From positions 1 to 64,000 of the forward strand of contig NZ_JAINVG010000012.1 of the NCBI RefSeq assembly GCF_020400725.1: a stretch of 64,000 bases of DNA, read 5' to 3'. Below, piece by piece: positions 34,966 to 43,561 of the stretch (positions within the stretch are counted from its first letter, which is position 1; every line of letters begins with the position of its first letter). The translations under genes were made by a program, and so were the position numbers. This stretch comes from Streptomyces sp. NK15101. GTDB taxonomy: Bacteria > Actinomycetota > Actinomycetes > Streptomycetales > Streptomycetaceae. The notes under the pieces were generated by a model. The model was not told the origin of the DNA, did no database searches, and saw only the letters and a list, made by a program, of their open reading frames with translations.

Positions 34966-35480
34966 CCGAGGTCGAACCGCCAGTCGTTGCAGCGCATCGG
35001 GTTCCCCGGCGGGTACTCGAAGTCCCGCTCGCCGAGCAGTTCGAACCCCGCCTTGCGGCACACCGCGTTCGACGCGGTGTTGTCCGCGGACGGGAACGCG
35101 TGCAGATGGCGGCGCAGCCCCGCGGCCCGGGCCTCGGCGACCACCGCGCGCGTGGCGGCCGTCGCCAGGCCCCGGCCCTGGAAGCCCGGCAGCACCGCCC
35201 AGCCCGTCTCGTACACGGGCTCGCCGTCCCAGGTCCGCGCCCAGAAGCCGATGCTGCCCACCACGGCCCCCTCCGGCAGCAGCACGATCCGGAACATGCG
35301 CCCCGCCCCCGTGTCGTCGGCACTCAGCCTCACGTACCGCCGGTGCCTCCGGACGAGCTGCTCCTCGGTCTCCGGGCCGCCGAGGTGGTCCGTCAACTCC
35401 GGTGCGTTCAGGGCGCGCAGCAGGTCGCCGTCCTCCTCGGACCAGGCTTCCAGGCGTACGGACGAGGTCTCGTGATCCAT
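34893..35480 (-). CDS. GNAT-family N-acetyltransferase (RimJ/RimL-like)
   Basis: A 195-residue acetyltransferase resembling RimJ/RimL amino-terminal acetyltransferases. The acetyl-CoA motif is AVLPGFQGRGLATAATRAV, preceded by IGFWARTWDGEPVYETGW, and followed by SADNTASNAVCRKAGFELLG. The ATG start (MDHETSSVRLEAW) is preferred over the longer upstream frame. The last 20 residues (SGRVKWKATMSKRSRR) overlap the converging GNAT gene and are unusually basic. Substrate is unknown. It follows the AraC-like gene by 14 bases. Confidence 0.85.
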   Translation of the reverse strand: MDHETSSVRLEAWSEEDGDLLRALNAPELTDHLGGPETEEQLVRRHRRYVRLSADDTGAGRMFRIVLLPEGAVVGSIGFWARTWDGEPVYETGWAVLPGFQGRGLATAATRAVVAEARAAGLRRHLHAFPSADNTASNAVCRKAGFELLGERDFEYPPGNPMRCNDWRFDLGQPASGAVSGRVKWKATMSKRSRR

Positions 35481-35494
35481 GCCCGCACGGTAGG

Positions 35495-36412
35495 TCAGGG
35501 CACTGACACCGCACGGGCGTACGCGGTGGGCGGCACCCCGATCGTCGCCGTGAAGTCCCGTACGAGATGGGCCTGATCGCTGTAGCCCAACTCGGCGGCG
35601 AGCGCGGACCAGTCCGCCGCCCCCGCCGACTCGGCCCGCTCCAGGGCCTCGTGGAACCGGTAGCGCAGGATCACCCACTTCGGGCCGACGCCGACGTGGT
35701 CGGCGAAGAGGCGCTGGAGCGAGCGCGCCGACAGGCCGCTCGCGGCGGCCAGCCGGGAGACCCTGCGGACCGTGCGGTCCGAGCGGATCAGGTCCACCAG
35801 CTCCATGGCCTGCCCGGCGGCCGGATCGGGCTCCGGTCCACGGGCCAGGAGGAAGGCGTCGAGCGCCGCCACGCGCGCGTGGTCGTCGTCGGGGGACAGT
35901 ACGGCGGTCAGGGGGTCGGTGCTTGCGATCCCGTTCCCGTTCCTGGTCCCGTTCCCCTTCCCGCTTCCGTATCCGTCCTCGCCCGCGTCCTCGTCAGGGA
36001 ACACGTCCTCCAGCGGCACCCGCCGGCCCGTCCAGGCCGACACCGGCCACGCGGGCGCGAAGGGCCGGAAGCCGCCCGGGCGGAACTGCACCCCGCAGAC
36101 CCGGCCCGTCCCCGCCAGCCTCTGCGTGAACAGGCCCAGGCCCACCCCCGCCACCTCGGCCGACGCGCTCGCCGTCGTCGCCGGGGCACCCGGCGGCCCG
36201 TACCGCTGGAAGACGACGTTCACCGACGGATGCGGGACCAGACGGCTCGCGTACGGCTCCGGCAGCTCCCAGTCGATCAGCCAGTAGTGCTCCAGATACG
36301 GCCGCAGTTCCGGCGCCGGTACGTGGCGGCGGAAGCGGACCCGGGAGAGCAGTTCGGCGGGGTCGACGATGCCCCGGGTGTCCCGGCGGGGGCGGGGAGC
36401 GGAGGCGGACAT
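35495..36412 (-). CDS. AraC-family transcriptional regulator (DUF6597-type sensor)
   Basis: A 305-residue regulator with an N-terminal sensor (about residues 25-150, LRPYLEHYWLIDWELPEPYA) and a C-terminal AraC double HTH (about 205-300, SRLAAASGLSARSLQRLFADH and AAELGYSDQAHLVRDFTATIG). Between them is a simple-sequence insertion, GYGSGKGNGTRNGNGIAS, encoded by imperfect hexamers. The ATG chosen is the second of two close starts; the open frame upstream is not family sequence. The inducer and target are not evident. Neighbours are a GNAT gene and a small membrane protein. Confidence 0.85.
   Translation of the reverse strand: MSASAPRPRRDTRGIVDPAELLSRVRFRRHVPAPELRPYLEHYWLIDWELPEPYASRLVPHPSVNVVFQRYGPPGAPATTASASAEVAGVGLGLFTQRLAGTGRVCGVQFRPGGFRPFAPAWPVSAWTGRRVPLEDVFPDEDAGEDGYGSGKGNGTRNGNGIASTDPLTAVLSPDDDHARVAALDAFLLARGPEPDPAAGQAMELVDLIRSDRTVRRVSRLAAASGLSARSLQRLFADHVGVGPKWVILRYRFHEALERAESAGAADWSALAAELGYSDQAHLVRDFTATIGVPPTAYARAVSVP
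35928..35974. repeat. hexamer-like simple repeat inside the AraC gene
   Basis: Imperfect repeats of CCCGTT/CCTGGT/CTTCCC type run for about 47 bases on the plus strand and encode the Gly/Asn-rich linker of the regulator. Copy number could vary without breaking the frame. Confidence 0.6.
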
Positions 36413-36432
36413 GCCCCGCATGCTAGGGCCGG

Positions 36433-36681
36433 TCAGAGCAGGCGGCCCGCCGGGCCCGGGGTGAGACGGGAGACGACCTGGCCGAAGGCCTGCTCCTCCT
36501 CGGGCGTCAGGGGCACCGACTCCTGTGGGTGCCAGACCCGCTCCAGGGGGAGGCCGGCAAGCTCGCGGCGGGCGCGGGCCCTGGCCCGCAGGTTCAGCGT
36601 CAGCCACGCCACCGTCGAGACGGCGAGCAGACCGAAGAGCGTGATCACACGGGGGTCCGAGAACGGGCCGGGCAAGGACAT
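36433..36681 (-). CDS. small single-pass membrane protein, unknown function
   Basis: An 82-residue protein with one hydrophobic segment (VITLFGLLAVSTVAWLTLNL, about residues 12-31) and a basic flank (RARARARRELAG). A soluble, acidic C-terminal tail follows (PLTPEEEQAFGQVVSRL). GGAG lies upstream of the ATG at a normal distance. It follows the AraC-type regulator's promoter side, 20 bases from its start, with both genes pointing left. I do not recognise a family. Confidence 0.6.
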   Translation of the reverse strand: MSLPGPFSDPRVITLFGLLAVSTVAWLTLNLRARARARRELAGLPLERVWHPQESVPLTPEEEQAFGQVVSRLTPGPAGRLL

Positions 36682-36944
36682 GGCTCACTCCAGGGCGTGA
36701 GGGCCGCCCGTATGCGGTGCGCCCCGGCAGGTGGCGCGCGCGTGCACGACGGCGCTGGTGATTCCTACTGCTTCCTCCCGACTCGTTCAGTTAACACCAC
36801 CCTGGGGGACTTTCGGCAGGGGGGACCGGGACCGAAGTCCCGGTCCGGCCCGTCGGCGGTGGGCGGCAGGCCCTCTTGTGCGGGCCGGGGAACCCCTCCA
36901 AGGTGACGGACGAGGGAGATTCCGGCCGGGGAGGGAGCAGCCGC

Positions 36945-37823
36945 ATGTCCGGGACAGAGGGATGGGGATTCACGGACGACAGGGGTACGGAGCTGGGGGC
37001 GGCCCGCGTGCCGCTGCGCCTCGTCGCGTACGTGCGGGCCGGTGCGGCGCTGCTCGACCTGGGGGTGACGCCGGTCGCCGTGTACGGCTCCGGGCACGAC
37101 GGCGAGGCGCTCGATCCGGCCAAGGCCGGCGGCCTCCGGGCGGCCGGGGTGCCGTACCTCGGACCGGGCCGGGCCCTGGACGAGGAGGCGCTGGGCGAGC
37201 TGCGGCCGGACGTGATCGTCGACGTGACCTACGACGGCAAGAGCCCGTACGCGCTCGACGAGGCGGTCGCCGAGCGGCTCGGGGTCCCCCTCGTCGCGCT
37301 CTCCGTCAGCGGCGAACTCGCCCTGCCGGCGATCCTCGACCGCTTCGCCGCGCTGGCCGCGAGCCTCACCGCCGAGCCCCCGCGACCCGCTTCCGCTTCC
37401 GGCTCCGCTTCCGCTTCCGGCTCCGCTTACGAGTCCGCCGCCGAGCTCGTCGCCGCCGAAGCCGTCCTCCGGGACGTCGCCGCCAGGTCCGGGGCCGCCG
37501 TGCTCGCGCTCTCCGGGGCGGGGCCCGAGCAGGTGCACCTCGCCCGGCCGCAGGCCTGGCCCGAGCTGGCGCACCTCGCCGGGCTGGGCGTCCGGCTGCT
37601 CGACCCCGGTCCCGGGCCCGGCGCCAACTGGCTCACCGGTGACTGGGACGGAGTCGCCGAACTCCGTCCCGACCTGGTCCTCTTCGACGACCGGGAGCAC
37701 GCGACCCCGCCGTACGAGCTCCCCTCCGGGGTCCGCCGCACCCCCTGGAACCCCGAGACCCCGCCCAGCCCCGCCGCGTACGCCCGCTTCTTCCGCGACC
37801 TCGCCGAGGCCCTGGCCGCATAG
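36945..37823 (+). CDS. siderophore/cobalamin-binding-protein-like, without signal peptide
   Basis: A 292-residue protein resembling the TroA-superfamily substrate-binding lobes of iron-siderophore or cobalamin ABC importers (GVTPVAVYGSGHDGEALDP, then ELRPDVIVDVTYDGKSPYAL and RPDLVLFDDREHATPPYELP). It has no signal peptide or lipobox, so as written it is cytosolic. An in-frame simple repeat inside the gene encodes Ala/Ser/Gly repeats (two 18-base units at 37389-37424). GAGGGAG lies seven bases before the ATG. No ABC permease or ATPase gene is adjacent. It may be an intracellular metal or ligand chaperone or a dead copy; both are speculative. Confidence 0.65.
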   Translation: MSGTEGWGFTDDRGTELGAARVPLRLVAYVRAGAALLDLGVTPVAVYGSGHDGEALDPAKAGGLRAAGVPYLGPGRALDEEALGELRPDVIVDVTYDGKSPYALDEAVAERLGVPLVALSVSGELALPAILDRFAALAASLTAEPPRPASASGSASASGSAYESAAELVAAEAVLRDVAARSGAAVLALSGAGPEQVHLARPQAWPELAHLAGLGVRLLDPGPGPGANWLTGDWDGVAELRPDLVLFDDREHATPPYELPSGVRRTPWNPETPPSPAAYARFFRDLAEALAA

Positions 37824-37844
37824 GCGCACCAGCCCTGGCCGGTC

Positions 37845-38264
37845 CTACACGAGACGGGCGCGGAGGGAGGCGGCGAACTCCTCGGCGCGGGCGAGCTGGG
37901 CCCGCAGTTCGGCGACGCGCTCCGCGGCGGCCTCCTCGTAGCGGCGGACGCGGGCCACCAGGGCGGCCCGCTCGTCCGGTTCGAGTTCGCCGTCCGTGCC
38001 CGGTCGGTCGGCGGACAGCCGGTCCACGGCGCCGAGGAGCTCGCGGGTCTCGTCGAGGGTGAATCCGAGCGGGCCCATCCGGCGGACCACCATCAGCCGG
38101 GACACGTCCGCGTCCGTGTAGAGGGGGAAGCCGCCCGGCGAGGACGCGGACGGGGCGACCAGGCCGCTGTCCTCGTACTGCCTGATGGTCCGCAGCGACA
38201 GTTCGGTCCGTGCGGCGACCTCGCCGATCTGCATGGGCCGGCCGGTCATGCGTACTGCGCTCAC
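37845..38264 (-). CDS. MerR-family transcriptional regulator
   Basis: A 139-residue MerR-type regulator. The winged HTH is MQIGEVAARTELSLRTIRQY with the wing FPLYTDADVSRLMVVRRM, then a dimerisation coiled coil ends the protein (ALVARVRRYEEAAAERVAEL). No metal- or ligand-binding cysteines follow, so the signal is not evident. The GTG start has AAGGAG upstream. It converges on the binding-protein-like gene. Confidence 0.88.
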   Translation of the reverse strand: MSAVRMTGRPMQIGEVAARTELSLRTIRQYEDSGLVAPSASSPGGFPLYTDADVSRLMVVRRMGPLGFTLDETRELLGAVDRLSADRPGTDGELEPDERAALVARVRRYEEAAAERVAELRAQLARAEEFAASLRARLV

Positions 38265-38410
38265 GCGTCTGGCTCCTTCCTCGTACGGGGAGTCGCCAGG
38301 ACGTACGGGCTCCCCTCAGGGCGCGACTTCCGCGCATTCCATAGGATTCGTCCTAATTTCAGCACCTATGAGGGGTGGAAGTGCGGCGAAACGCCTGCGT
38401 GCCGGTCGGC

Positions 38411-39013
38411 TCACGGCCAGACCAGGCAGTACGGCTGGTGTCCCGCCTCGTGGAGGCGGACCGAGAAGTCCTGCCACTCGTGGAGGAGCCGGTAGACGTC
38501 GAAGGCGTCGCGCGGGCCCCCTCGGTCCGGAACCGTCGACCAGATGAAGGCGGCGGCGCCGACCGACTCCTCGCCGATCCCGCGCAGCGGGTCGACCACG
38601 GTCATCGGCAGCTTCACCACCGCGTAGTCCGGGTGCAGCACCACCAGCTCCAGCGGCGGCACCTTGTGCAGGGGCATGCCCTGGATGCCGGTCAGGACCA
38701 TGGCCGCTATCGTCTCGGGCTTGATCTTGGTGAACATGCCGCCCATGCCGAGCTCGTCCCCGCCGAGCTCCTCGGGGCGCATCGAGATCGGGACCTGTGC
38801 CGCGGTGGCGCTGTTGGGCGCGCCGAAGTACTTGTACGTCACCCCCAAGCTCCGGCCCCCGGTCGTAGGGGCCGAGTCCGCCACGGGCTCCGGCTTCGGC
38901 CGGTGCTCCGAAGCGGTCGGCTCCTCGGTTCGCCTGCGCCGGTGCCTTCCCCGCCGGGCAGACTCCGGACCCAGGTCGTCCGTCCCCTCGCCCGGTCCGC
39001 CACCGCGATGCAT
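38411..39013 (-). CDS. conserved hypothetical protein next to hemL
   Basis: A 200-residue protein of unknown function. About 50 N-terminal residues are Arg/Gly/Pro-rich and probably disordered. The rest is a compact domain with KYFGAPNSATAAQVPISMRP, GGMFTKIKPETIAAMVLTGI, PLELVVLHPDYAVVKLPMTV and a C terminus ending HEAGHQPYCLVWP. No membrane segment or signal peptide is visible. The spacing of a purine-rich ribosome site suggests the start may lie a little further in. I recall a homologue beside hemL in S. coelicolor, so the pairing is probably conserved. Confidence 0.6.
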   Translation of the reverse strand: MHRGGGPGEGTDDLGPESARRGRHRRRRTEEPTASEHRPKPEPVADSAPTTGGRSLGVTYKYFGAPNSATAAQVPISMRPEELGGDELGMGGMFTKIKPETIAAMVLTGIQGMPLHKVPPLELVVLHPDYAVVKLPMTVVDPLRGIGEESVGAAAFIWSTVPDRGGPRDAFDVYRLLHEWQDFSVRLHEAGHQPYCLVWP

Positions 39014-39283
39014 ATCTCCACCCGACTGCTTTTTCTCGGCAACACGACCCCGCCGCGCAACCCGATCATCGTGTCAGTGACCTCCCCCGCGTTCGTACGG
39101 TGAAACACCTGTCCGCAAGAACGCCGTGGCCTCTGACACCATGGATTCCGTGAGTCATCCCTATGACGCCCCAGTTTCGCAGACGCGGACGGGGAGCGCC
39201 TCGGCGTAACAGACAGGATGCTCACCGCCGTCCCTCCGTTCCCGATGTCGTGCCCGAAGTCGTTCTCGCAGGTCAGGATCACA

Positions 39284-40591
39284 GTGCCGTATTCATACGA
39301 AGCCCCAGTCTCACAGACGCTTTTCGACCGCGCTTCCCTCGTGACGCCCGGCGGCGTGAACTCACCGGTGCGTGCCTTCCGGGCCGTGGGCGGAACGCCC
39401 CGGTTCATGGTGTCCGGTTCCGGTCCGTACCTCACCGACGCGGACGGTCGTGAGTACGTCGACCTGGTCTGCTCGTGGGGACCGATGATTCTCGGCCACG
39501 CGCACCCCGAGGTGACGGCCGCCGTGCAGGCCGCCGTGGCCCGCGGCACCTCCTTCGGTACGCCCGGCGAGGGCGAAGTCGCGCTCGGCGAGGAGATCGT
39601 CGCGCGGATCGAGCCGGTCGAGCAGGTGCGGCTGGTCTCCTCCGGCACGGAGGCCACGATGTCCGCGATCCGGCTGGCCCGCGGGTTCACCGGGCGTGCC
39701 AAGGTCGTGAAGTTCGCGGGCTGCTACCACGGCCACGTGGACGCGCTGCTGGCCGCGGCCGGTTCCGGTCTGGCCACCTTCGCCCTGCCGGACACGCCCG
39801 GCGTGACCGGCGCCCAGGCCGGCGACACGATCGTGCTGCCGTACAACGACCTGGAGGCCGTGCGGCAGGCGTTCGCCGCGCACCCGGGCGAGATCGCCTG
39901 TGTGATCACGGAGGCCTCGCCCGGCAACATGGGCGTCGTGCCGCCGCTGCCGGGCTTCAACCAGGGGCTCGCGGACCTGTGCCGGGAGAACGGCGCGCTG
40001 TACATCTCCGACGAGGTCATGACCGGTTTCCGCACCTCGCGGGCCGGCTGGTACGGCGTCGACGGCGTGAAGCCCGACCTGATGACCTTCGGCAAGGTCA
40101 TGGGCGGCGGCTTCCCGGCGGCCGCGTTCGGTGGCCGCGCGGACGTCATGGGGCACCTGGCGCCGGCCGGCCCGGTCTACCAGGCGGGCACCCTCTCCGG
40201 GAACCCGGTCGCGACCGCCGCCGGGCTCGCGCAGCTGCGGCTGCTCGACGGGGCCGCGTACGACAAGGTGAACGCGGTCTCGGAGGAGATCCAGGGCCTG
40301 GTCACGGGCGCGCTGGCGAAGGAGGGCGTGGCGCACCGGCTGCAGACCGCGTCCAACATGTTCTCGGTGTTCTTCACCGCCGACGAGGTGCGGAACTACG
40401 ACGACGCGAAGAAGCAGGAGGCGTTCCGCTTCAACGCCTTCTTCCACTCGATGCTGGCCGACGGCGTATACCTGCCGCCGTCCGCGTTCGAGTCCTGGTT
40501 CGTGTCGACCGCGCACGACGAGCGGGCGATCGAGCGGATCGCCGCCGCGCTCCCGGCCGCGGCCCGTGCCGCCGCGGAGGCCACGGCATGA
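39284..40591 (+). CDS. hemL: glutamate-1-semialdehyde 2,1-aminomutase
   Basis: A 435-residue PLP enzyme converting glutamate-1-semialdehyde to 5-aminolevulinate, the step after HemA. The PLP lysine is in [20 protein letters not shown]. Other markers are [17 protein letters not shown] at the N terminus, [17 protein letters not shown] and [19 protein letters not shown]. The GTG start ([16 protein letters not shown]) gives the usual family length, and the frame upstream has no family content. The gene overlaps the phosphatase downstream by ATGA. It lies far from hemACD but belongs to the same pathway. Confidence 0.97.
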   Translation: MPYSYEAPVSQTLFDRASLVTPGGVNSPVRAFRAVGGTPRFMVSGSGPYLTDADGREYVDLVCSWGPMILGHAHPEVTAAVQAAVARGTSFGTPGEGEVALGEEIVARIEPVEQVRLVSSGTEATMSAIRLARGFTGRAKVVKFAGCYHGHVDALLAAAGSGLATFALPDTPGVTGAQAGDTIVLPYNDLEAVRQAFAAHPGEIACVITEASPGNMGVVPPLPGFNQGLADLCRENGALYISDEVMTGFRTSRAGWYGVDGVKPDLMTFGKVMGGGFPAAAFGGRADVMGHLAPAGPVYQAGTLSGNPVATAAGLAQLRLLDGAAYDKVNAVSEEIQGLVTGALAKEGVAHRLQTASNMFSVFFTADEVRNYDDAKKQEAFRFNAFFHSMLADGVYLPPSAFESWFVSTAHDERAIERIAAALPAAARAAAEATA

Positions 40592-41280
40592 GCGAGAACA
40601 CCCGTGACCAGGACATCACCGTCGTCCACCTGATGCGCCACGGCGAGGTCCACAACCCCGACGGCGTGCTGTACGGCCGCCGCGCCGGCTACCACCTCTC
40701 CGAGCTGGGCCGGCAGATGGCGGACCGGGTGGCCGAGCACCTGGCCGGCCGGGACATCGCGTACGTCGTCGCCTCCCCGCTGGAGCGGGCGCAGGAGACG
40801 GCGATGCCGATCGCCAAGTCGCACGGTCTGGACCTGGCCAGTGACGAGCGGCTGATCGAGGCGGAGAACGTCTTCGAGGGCAAGACCTTCGGCGTCGGTG
40901 ACGGGGCCCTGCGCAAGCCCGGCAACTGGAAGCACCTCACCAACCCGTTCCAGCCGTCCTGGGGCGAGCCGTACGTCGAGCAGGTCGTGCGCATGATGGG
41001 CGCGCTCGACGCGGCGAAGGACGCGGCCCGGGGGCACGAGGCGGTCTGCGTCAGCCACCAGCTGCCGATCTGGATCGTCCGCAGCTTCGTGGAGAAGCGG
41101 CGGCTCTGGCACGACCCGCGCCGTCGGCAGTGCACGCTGGCCTCGCTGACCTCGTTCACGTACCGCGGCGACAAGATCGTCTCGGTCGGGTACAGCGAGC
41201 CGGCCCGGGACCTCGTCCCGGCGCACCTCCTCGCGGGCGCGAAGCCGGTCAAGGGGAAGTCGAAGGCCTTCGGGGCGTAG
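40588..41280 (+). CDS. histidine phosphatase (phosphoglycerate mutase-like) family protein
   Basis: A 230-residue histidine phosphatase. The catalytic motif is [13 protein letters not shown], with the second His region in [16 protein letters not shown]. It has no membrane segment. It is translationally coupled to hemL (ATGA overlap), an arrangement I also recall in S. coelicolor. A direct role in tetrapyrrole synthesis has not been shown, and the substrate is unknown. The C-terminal basic tail ([12 protein letters not shown]) is followed by degenerate repeats. Confidence 0.87.
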   Translation: MSENTRDQDITVVHLMRHGEVHNPDGVLYGRRAGYHLSELGRQMADRVAEHLAGRDIAYVVASPLERAQETAMPIAKSHGLDLASDERLIEAENVFEGKTFGVGDGALRKPGNWKHLTNPFQPSWGEPYVEQVVRMMGALDAAKDAARGHEAVCVSHQLPIWIVRSFVEKRRLWHDPRRRQCTLASLTSFTYRGDKIVSVGYSEPARDLVPAHLLAGAKPVKGKSKAFGA

Positions 41281-41378
41281 CCCCGCGCGCACCGAGGATG
41301 CGCAGTCCCGCGCGCCCGAGGTCGCAGCCCCGCGCGCCCCGAGGGCATGGCCCGCGTACTCCAGGGGCGCAGCCCCGT
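41281..41378. repeat. degenerate tandem repeat after the phosphatase gene
   Basis: Three or four imperfect copies of a unit like GCAGCCCCGCGCGCCCCGAG, about 22-24 bases long, follow the stop codon directly. They are non-coding. Such GCAGCCCCG units recur after Streptomyces genes. Confidence 0.6.
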
Positions 41379-41438
41379 GAGACGCGGTGCGGTCCCACTG
41401 GACAGCGCGGTACCGAGGGGCCACAGTTCAGGGCGGTC

Positions 41439-41549
41439 GGATGATGTTCATGTCATCCGTCCGCCCTGAAATTTTTGTGCGATTTTCCGGAACCTCCGTG
41501 TTCCTCCCGGCATCTCACTCATTGTCGGTTTGGATGACGTTCAGGTCAC
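41439..41549. promoter_or_regulatory. two operator-like direct repeats upstream of the Tat lipoprotein gene
   Basis: GGATGATGTTCATGTCATCC (41439-41458) and GGATGACGTTCAGGTCAC (41532-41549) agree in GGATGAYGTTCAKGTCAY, 93 bases apart. The first is itself a near-palindrome. The second lies 23 bases before the start codon. They look like a paired regulator site. The regulator is unknown. Confidence 0.5.
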
Positions 41550-41572
41550 ACGTCAGCGCGAATGGGGATGTC

Positions 41573-42862
41573 ATGCGCGGGATCAGCGGGATCAGTCGAA
41601 GGGGGCTGCTCGGAGCGGGCGTTGGCGCCGCTGCGGCGATGGGGCTCGCCGCGTGCAGTACCGGAAATCAGGACAAGCCGGGACGTTCCGGCCCCGGCAA
41701 GGGGGGTGACGTCTCGGCGGACCCGGGCACGCCCACCCCGACCAAGGACGACGCCCGGCTCATCGGCGACGGTTCCACCGCCGACACCGGCAAGCAGCCG
41801 CACCAGCCCGACGCCCCGGTCCCGCTCGAACCCGGCCAGACCCCGCCCCAGTTCGTGATCTTCTCCTGGGACGGCGCCGGCGAGGTCGGCAACGGCCTCT
41901 TCCCGCGCTTCCTCGAACTCGCGAAGAACAACGACGCGGCCATGACCTTCTTCCTCTCCGGGATCTACCTCCTCCCCGAGTCGAAGAAGGACCTCTACCG
42001 CCCGCCGAACAACCGCGTCGGCGCCTCCGACATCGGCTACCTCACCGACGATCACATCAAGGAGACCCTGAAGTACGTCCGGCAGGCCTGGCTCGAAGGC
42101 CACGAGATCGGCACCCACTTCAACGGGCACTTCTGCGGCGGCTCCGGCTCCGTCGGCAACTGGACCCCGGCCCAGTGGCAGAGCGAGATCGACCAGGCGA
42201 TGAAGTTCGTCACCGAGTGGAAGACCAACAGCGGCTGGACCGACCTCGACCCGCTGCCCTTCGACTACTCCAAGGAGCTCGTCGGCGGCCGCACCCCCTG
42301 CCTCCTCGGCCAGGACAACCTGCTCCCCACCGCCAAGCGCCTGGGCTGGCGCTACGACGCCAGCTCGCCCGGCGGCCGGCAGATGTGGCCGACGAAGCGC
42401 CAGGGGATCTGGGACCTCCCCCTCCAGGCCGTGCCCTTCCCCGGGCACTCCTTCGAGGTCCTGTCCATGGACTACAACATGCTCGCCAACCAGTCGAAGA
42501 ACACGACCAAGGGCATGCCCTCGCGCTATCCGGGCTGGCGCAAGCAGGCGGCCGAGGCGTACCTTTCCGGCTTCACGCGCGCGTACGAGTCGAATCGCGC
42601 GCCCTTCTTCATCGGCAACCACTTCGAGCAGTGGAACGGCGGCATCTACATGGACGCCGTCGAAGAGGCGCTCAAGGGAATGGCCGGAAAGAAGGACGTG
42701 CGGCTCGTCTCCTTCAAGCAGTTCGTGGACTGGCTCGACGTCCAGGACCCGAAGATCCTGGAGAAACTGCGCTCGCTGGAAGTCGGACAGAGGCCCGCGG
42801 GCGGCTGGAACGCCTTCCTCAGGCCCACCCCCGCGACCCCTTCCTCCACCCCCACCGCTTAG
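41573..42862 (+). CDS. Tat-exported lipoprotein, polysaccharide deacetylase-like
   Basis: A 429-residue exported protein. The signal has a twin-arginine motif (SRRGLLGAGVG) and a lipobox (LAAC) with Cys near residue 23. The body looks like a NodB-type deacetylase: SWDGAGEVGNG could supply the Asp and HEIGTHFNGHFCGG the metal histidines (H-x-x-x-H spacing). It ends with a Pro/Thr/Ala tail. The ATG chosen gives a standard Tat signal; an in-frame ATG 13 codons upstream is possible. It precedes the cytochrome c maturation genes. Substrate is likely an envelope or extracellular glycan, by analogy. Confidence 0.78.
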   Translation: MRGISGISRRGLLGAGVGAAAAMGLAACSTGNQDKPGRSGPGKGGDVSADPGTPTPTKDDARLIGDGSTADTGKQPHQPDAPVPLEPGQTPPQFVIFSWDGAGEVGNGLFPRFLELAKNNDAAMTFFLSGIYLLPESKKDLYRPPNNRVGASDIGYLTDDHIKETLKYVRQAWLEGHEIGTHFNGHFCGGSGSVGNWTPAQWQSEIDQAMKFVTEWKTNSGWTDLDPLPFDYSKELVGGRTPCLLGQDNLLPTAKRLGWRYDASSPGGRQMWPTKRQGIWDLPLQAVPFPGHSFEVLSMDYNMLANQSKNTTKGMPSRYPGWRKQAAEAYLSGFTRAYESNRAPFFIGNHFEQWNGGIYMDAVEEALKGMAGKKDVRLVSFKQFVDWLDVQDPKILEKLRSLEVGQRPAGGWNAFLRPTPATPSSTPTA

Positions 42863-42868
42863 GCGATC

Positions 42869-42898
42869 TTGACAAGGGGCTTTACGGGCACGTAGGGG
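42869..42898 (+). promoter_or_regulatory. candidate housekeeping promoter of the cytochrome c maturation operon
   Basis: TTGACA (42869-42874) is a perfect -35, followed after 18 bases by TAGGGG (42893-42898). The -10 is weak. It lies 42 bases before the ResA-like start codon. Confidence 0.5.
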
Positions 42899-42939
42899 GG
42901 TGCCCAAGATCCCCCAAACGCCCATGCGAAACTTTTCAC

Positions 42940-43557
42940 ATGAGCCTTAGCCGTGCCCCCCGAAGCACCCGGCGCACCCTGATCGCCGTCGGAATGCTGT
43001 CCGCCGCCGCCCTCGCGCTCTCGGGCTGCGGCGGCGACGACAACGGCAAGTCCGGCGGCGGTGGCAACACCAACTTCGTGACCAACACGGGCGGCATCTC
43101 CACCGCCGCCAAGGGCGAGCGCGCGGCCACCGGAAAGCTCGCGGGCGAGACCCTCGACGGCAAGCGGCTCGACGTCGCCGACCTCAAGGGCAAGGTCGTC
43201 GTCCTCAACGCCTGGGGCTCCTGGTGCAGCCCCTGCCGCGCCGAGGCCCCCCACTTCGCGAAGGTCGCCAAGGAGCTCAAGGGCCAGGGCGTCGAGTTCG
43301 TCGGCCTCAACACCCGCGACCCCAACAAGCAGCCCGCGATCGCGTTCGAAGAGGACTACGGGATCCCCTACCCCAGCCTCTACGACCCGCAGGGCAAGCT
43401 CATCCTCTTCGGCTTCCCCAAGGGCACCCTCAGCCTCCAGGGCATCCCCTCCACCGTCGTCCTCGACAAGGAGGGCAAGATCGCCGCCCGTTCCCTCATG
43501 GCGCTCGACGAGAAGAAGCTCCGGTCGATGATCGAGCCCCTCCTCAAGGAGAAGTGA
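42940..43557 (+). CDS. resA: TlpA/ResA-like thioredoxin lipoprotein (cytochrome c maturation)
   Basis: A 205-residue membrane-anchored thioredoxin. The signal peptide ends at a lipobox (LALSGC), and the mature part carries the redox motif WCSPC in VVVLNAWGSWCSPCRAEAP. It would reduce apocytochrome c cysteines outside the membrane, receiving electrons from CcdA. It has the usual ResA length and the cis-Pro block GIPSTVVLDKEG. No ribosome site is visible at the ATG. The gene heads the ccdA-resB-ccsB operon (four bases to ccdA). Confidence 0.9.
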   Translation: MSLSRAPRSTRRTLIAVGMLSAAALALSGCGGDDNGKSGGGGNTNFVTNTGGISTAAKGERAATGKLAGETLDGKRLDVADLKGKVVVLNAWGSWCSPCRAEAPHFAKVAKELKGQGVEFVGLNTRDPNKQPAIAFEEDYGIPYPSLYDPQGKLILFGFPKGTLSLQGIPSTVVLDKEGKIAARSLMALDEKKLRSMIEPLLKEK

Positions 43558-43561
43558 GCCC

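Noticed and set aside
36700..36944. Cobalamin riboswitch before the binding-protein-like gene
   Set aside because: No B12-box-like sequence and no conserved stem pattern.
41439..41560. PhoP boxes before the Tat lipoprotein gene
   Set aside because: The GTTCA elements are not in the 11-base direct-repeat spacing of known PhoP boxes.
42924..42950. An eight-codon ORF before resA
   Set aside because: No ribosome site and no sign of conserved leader motif; it overlaps the resA start by chance.
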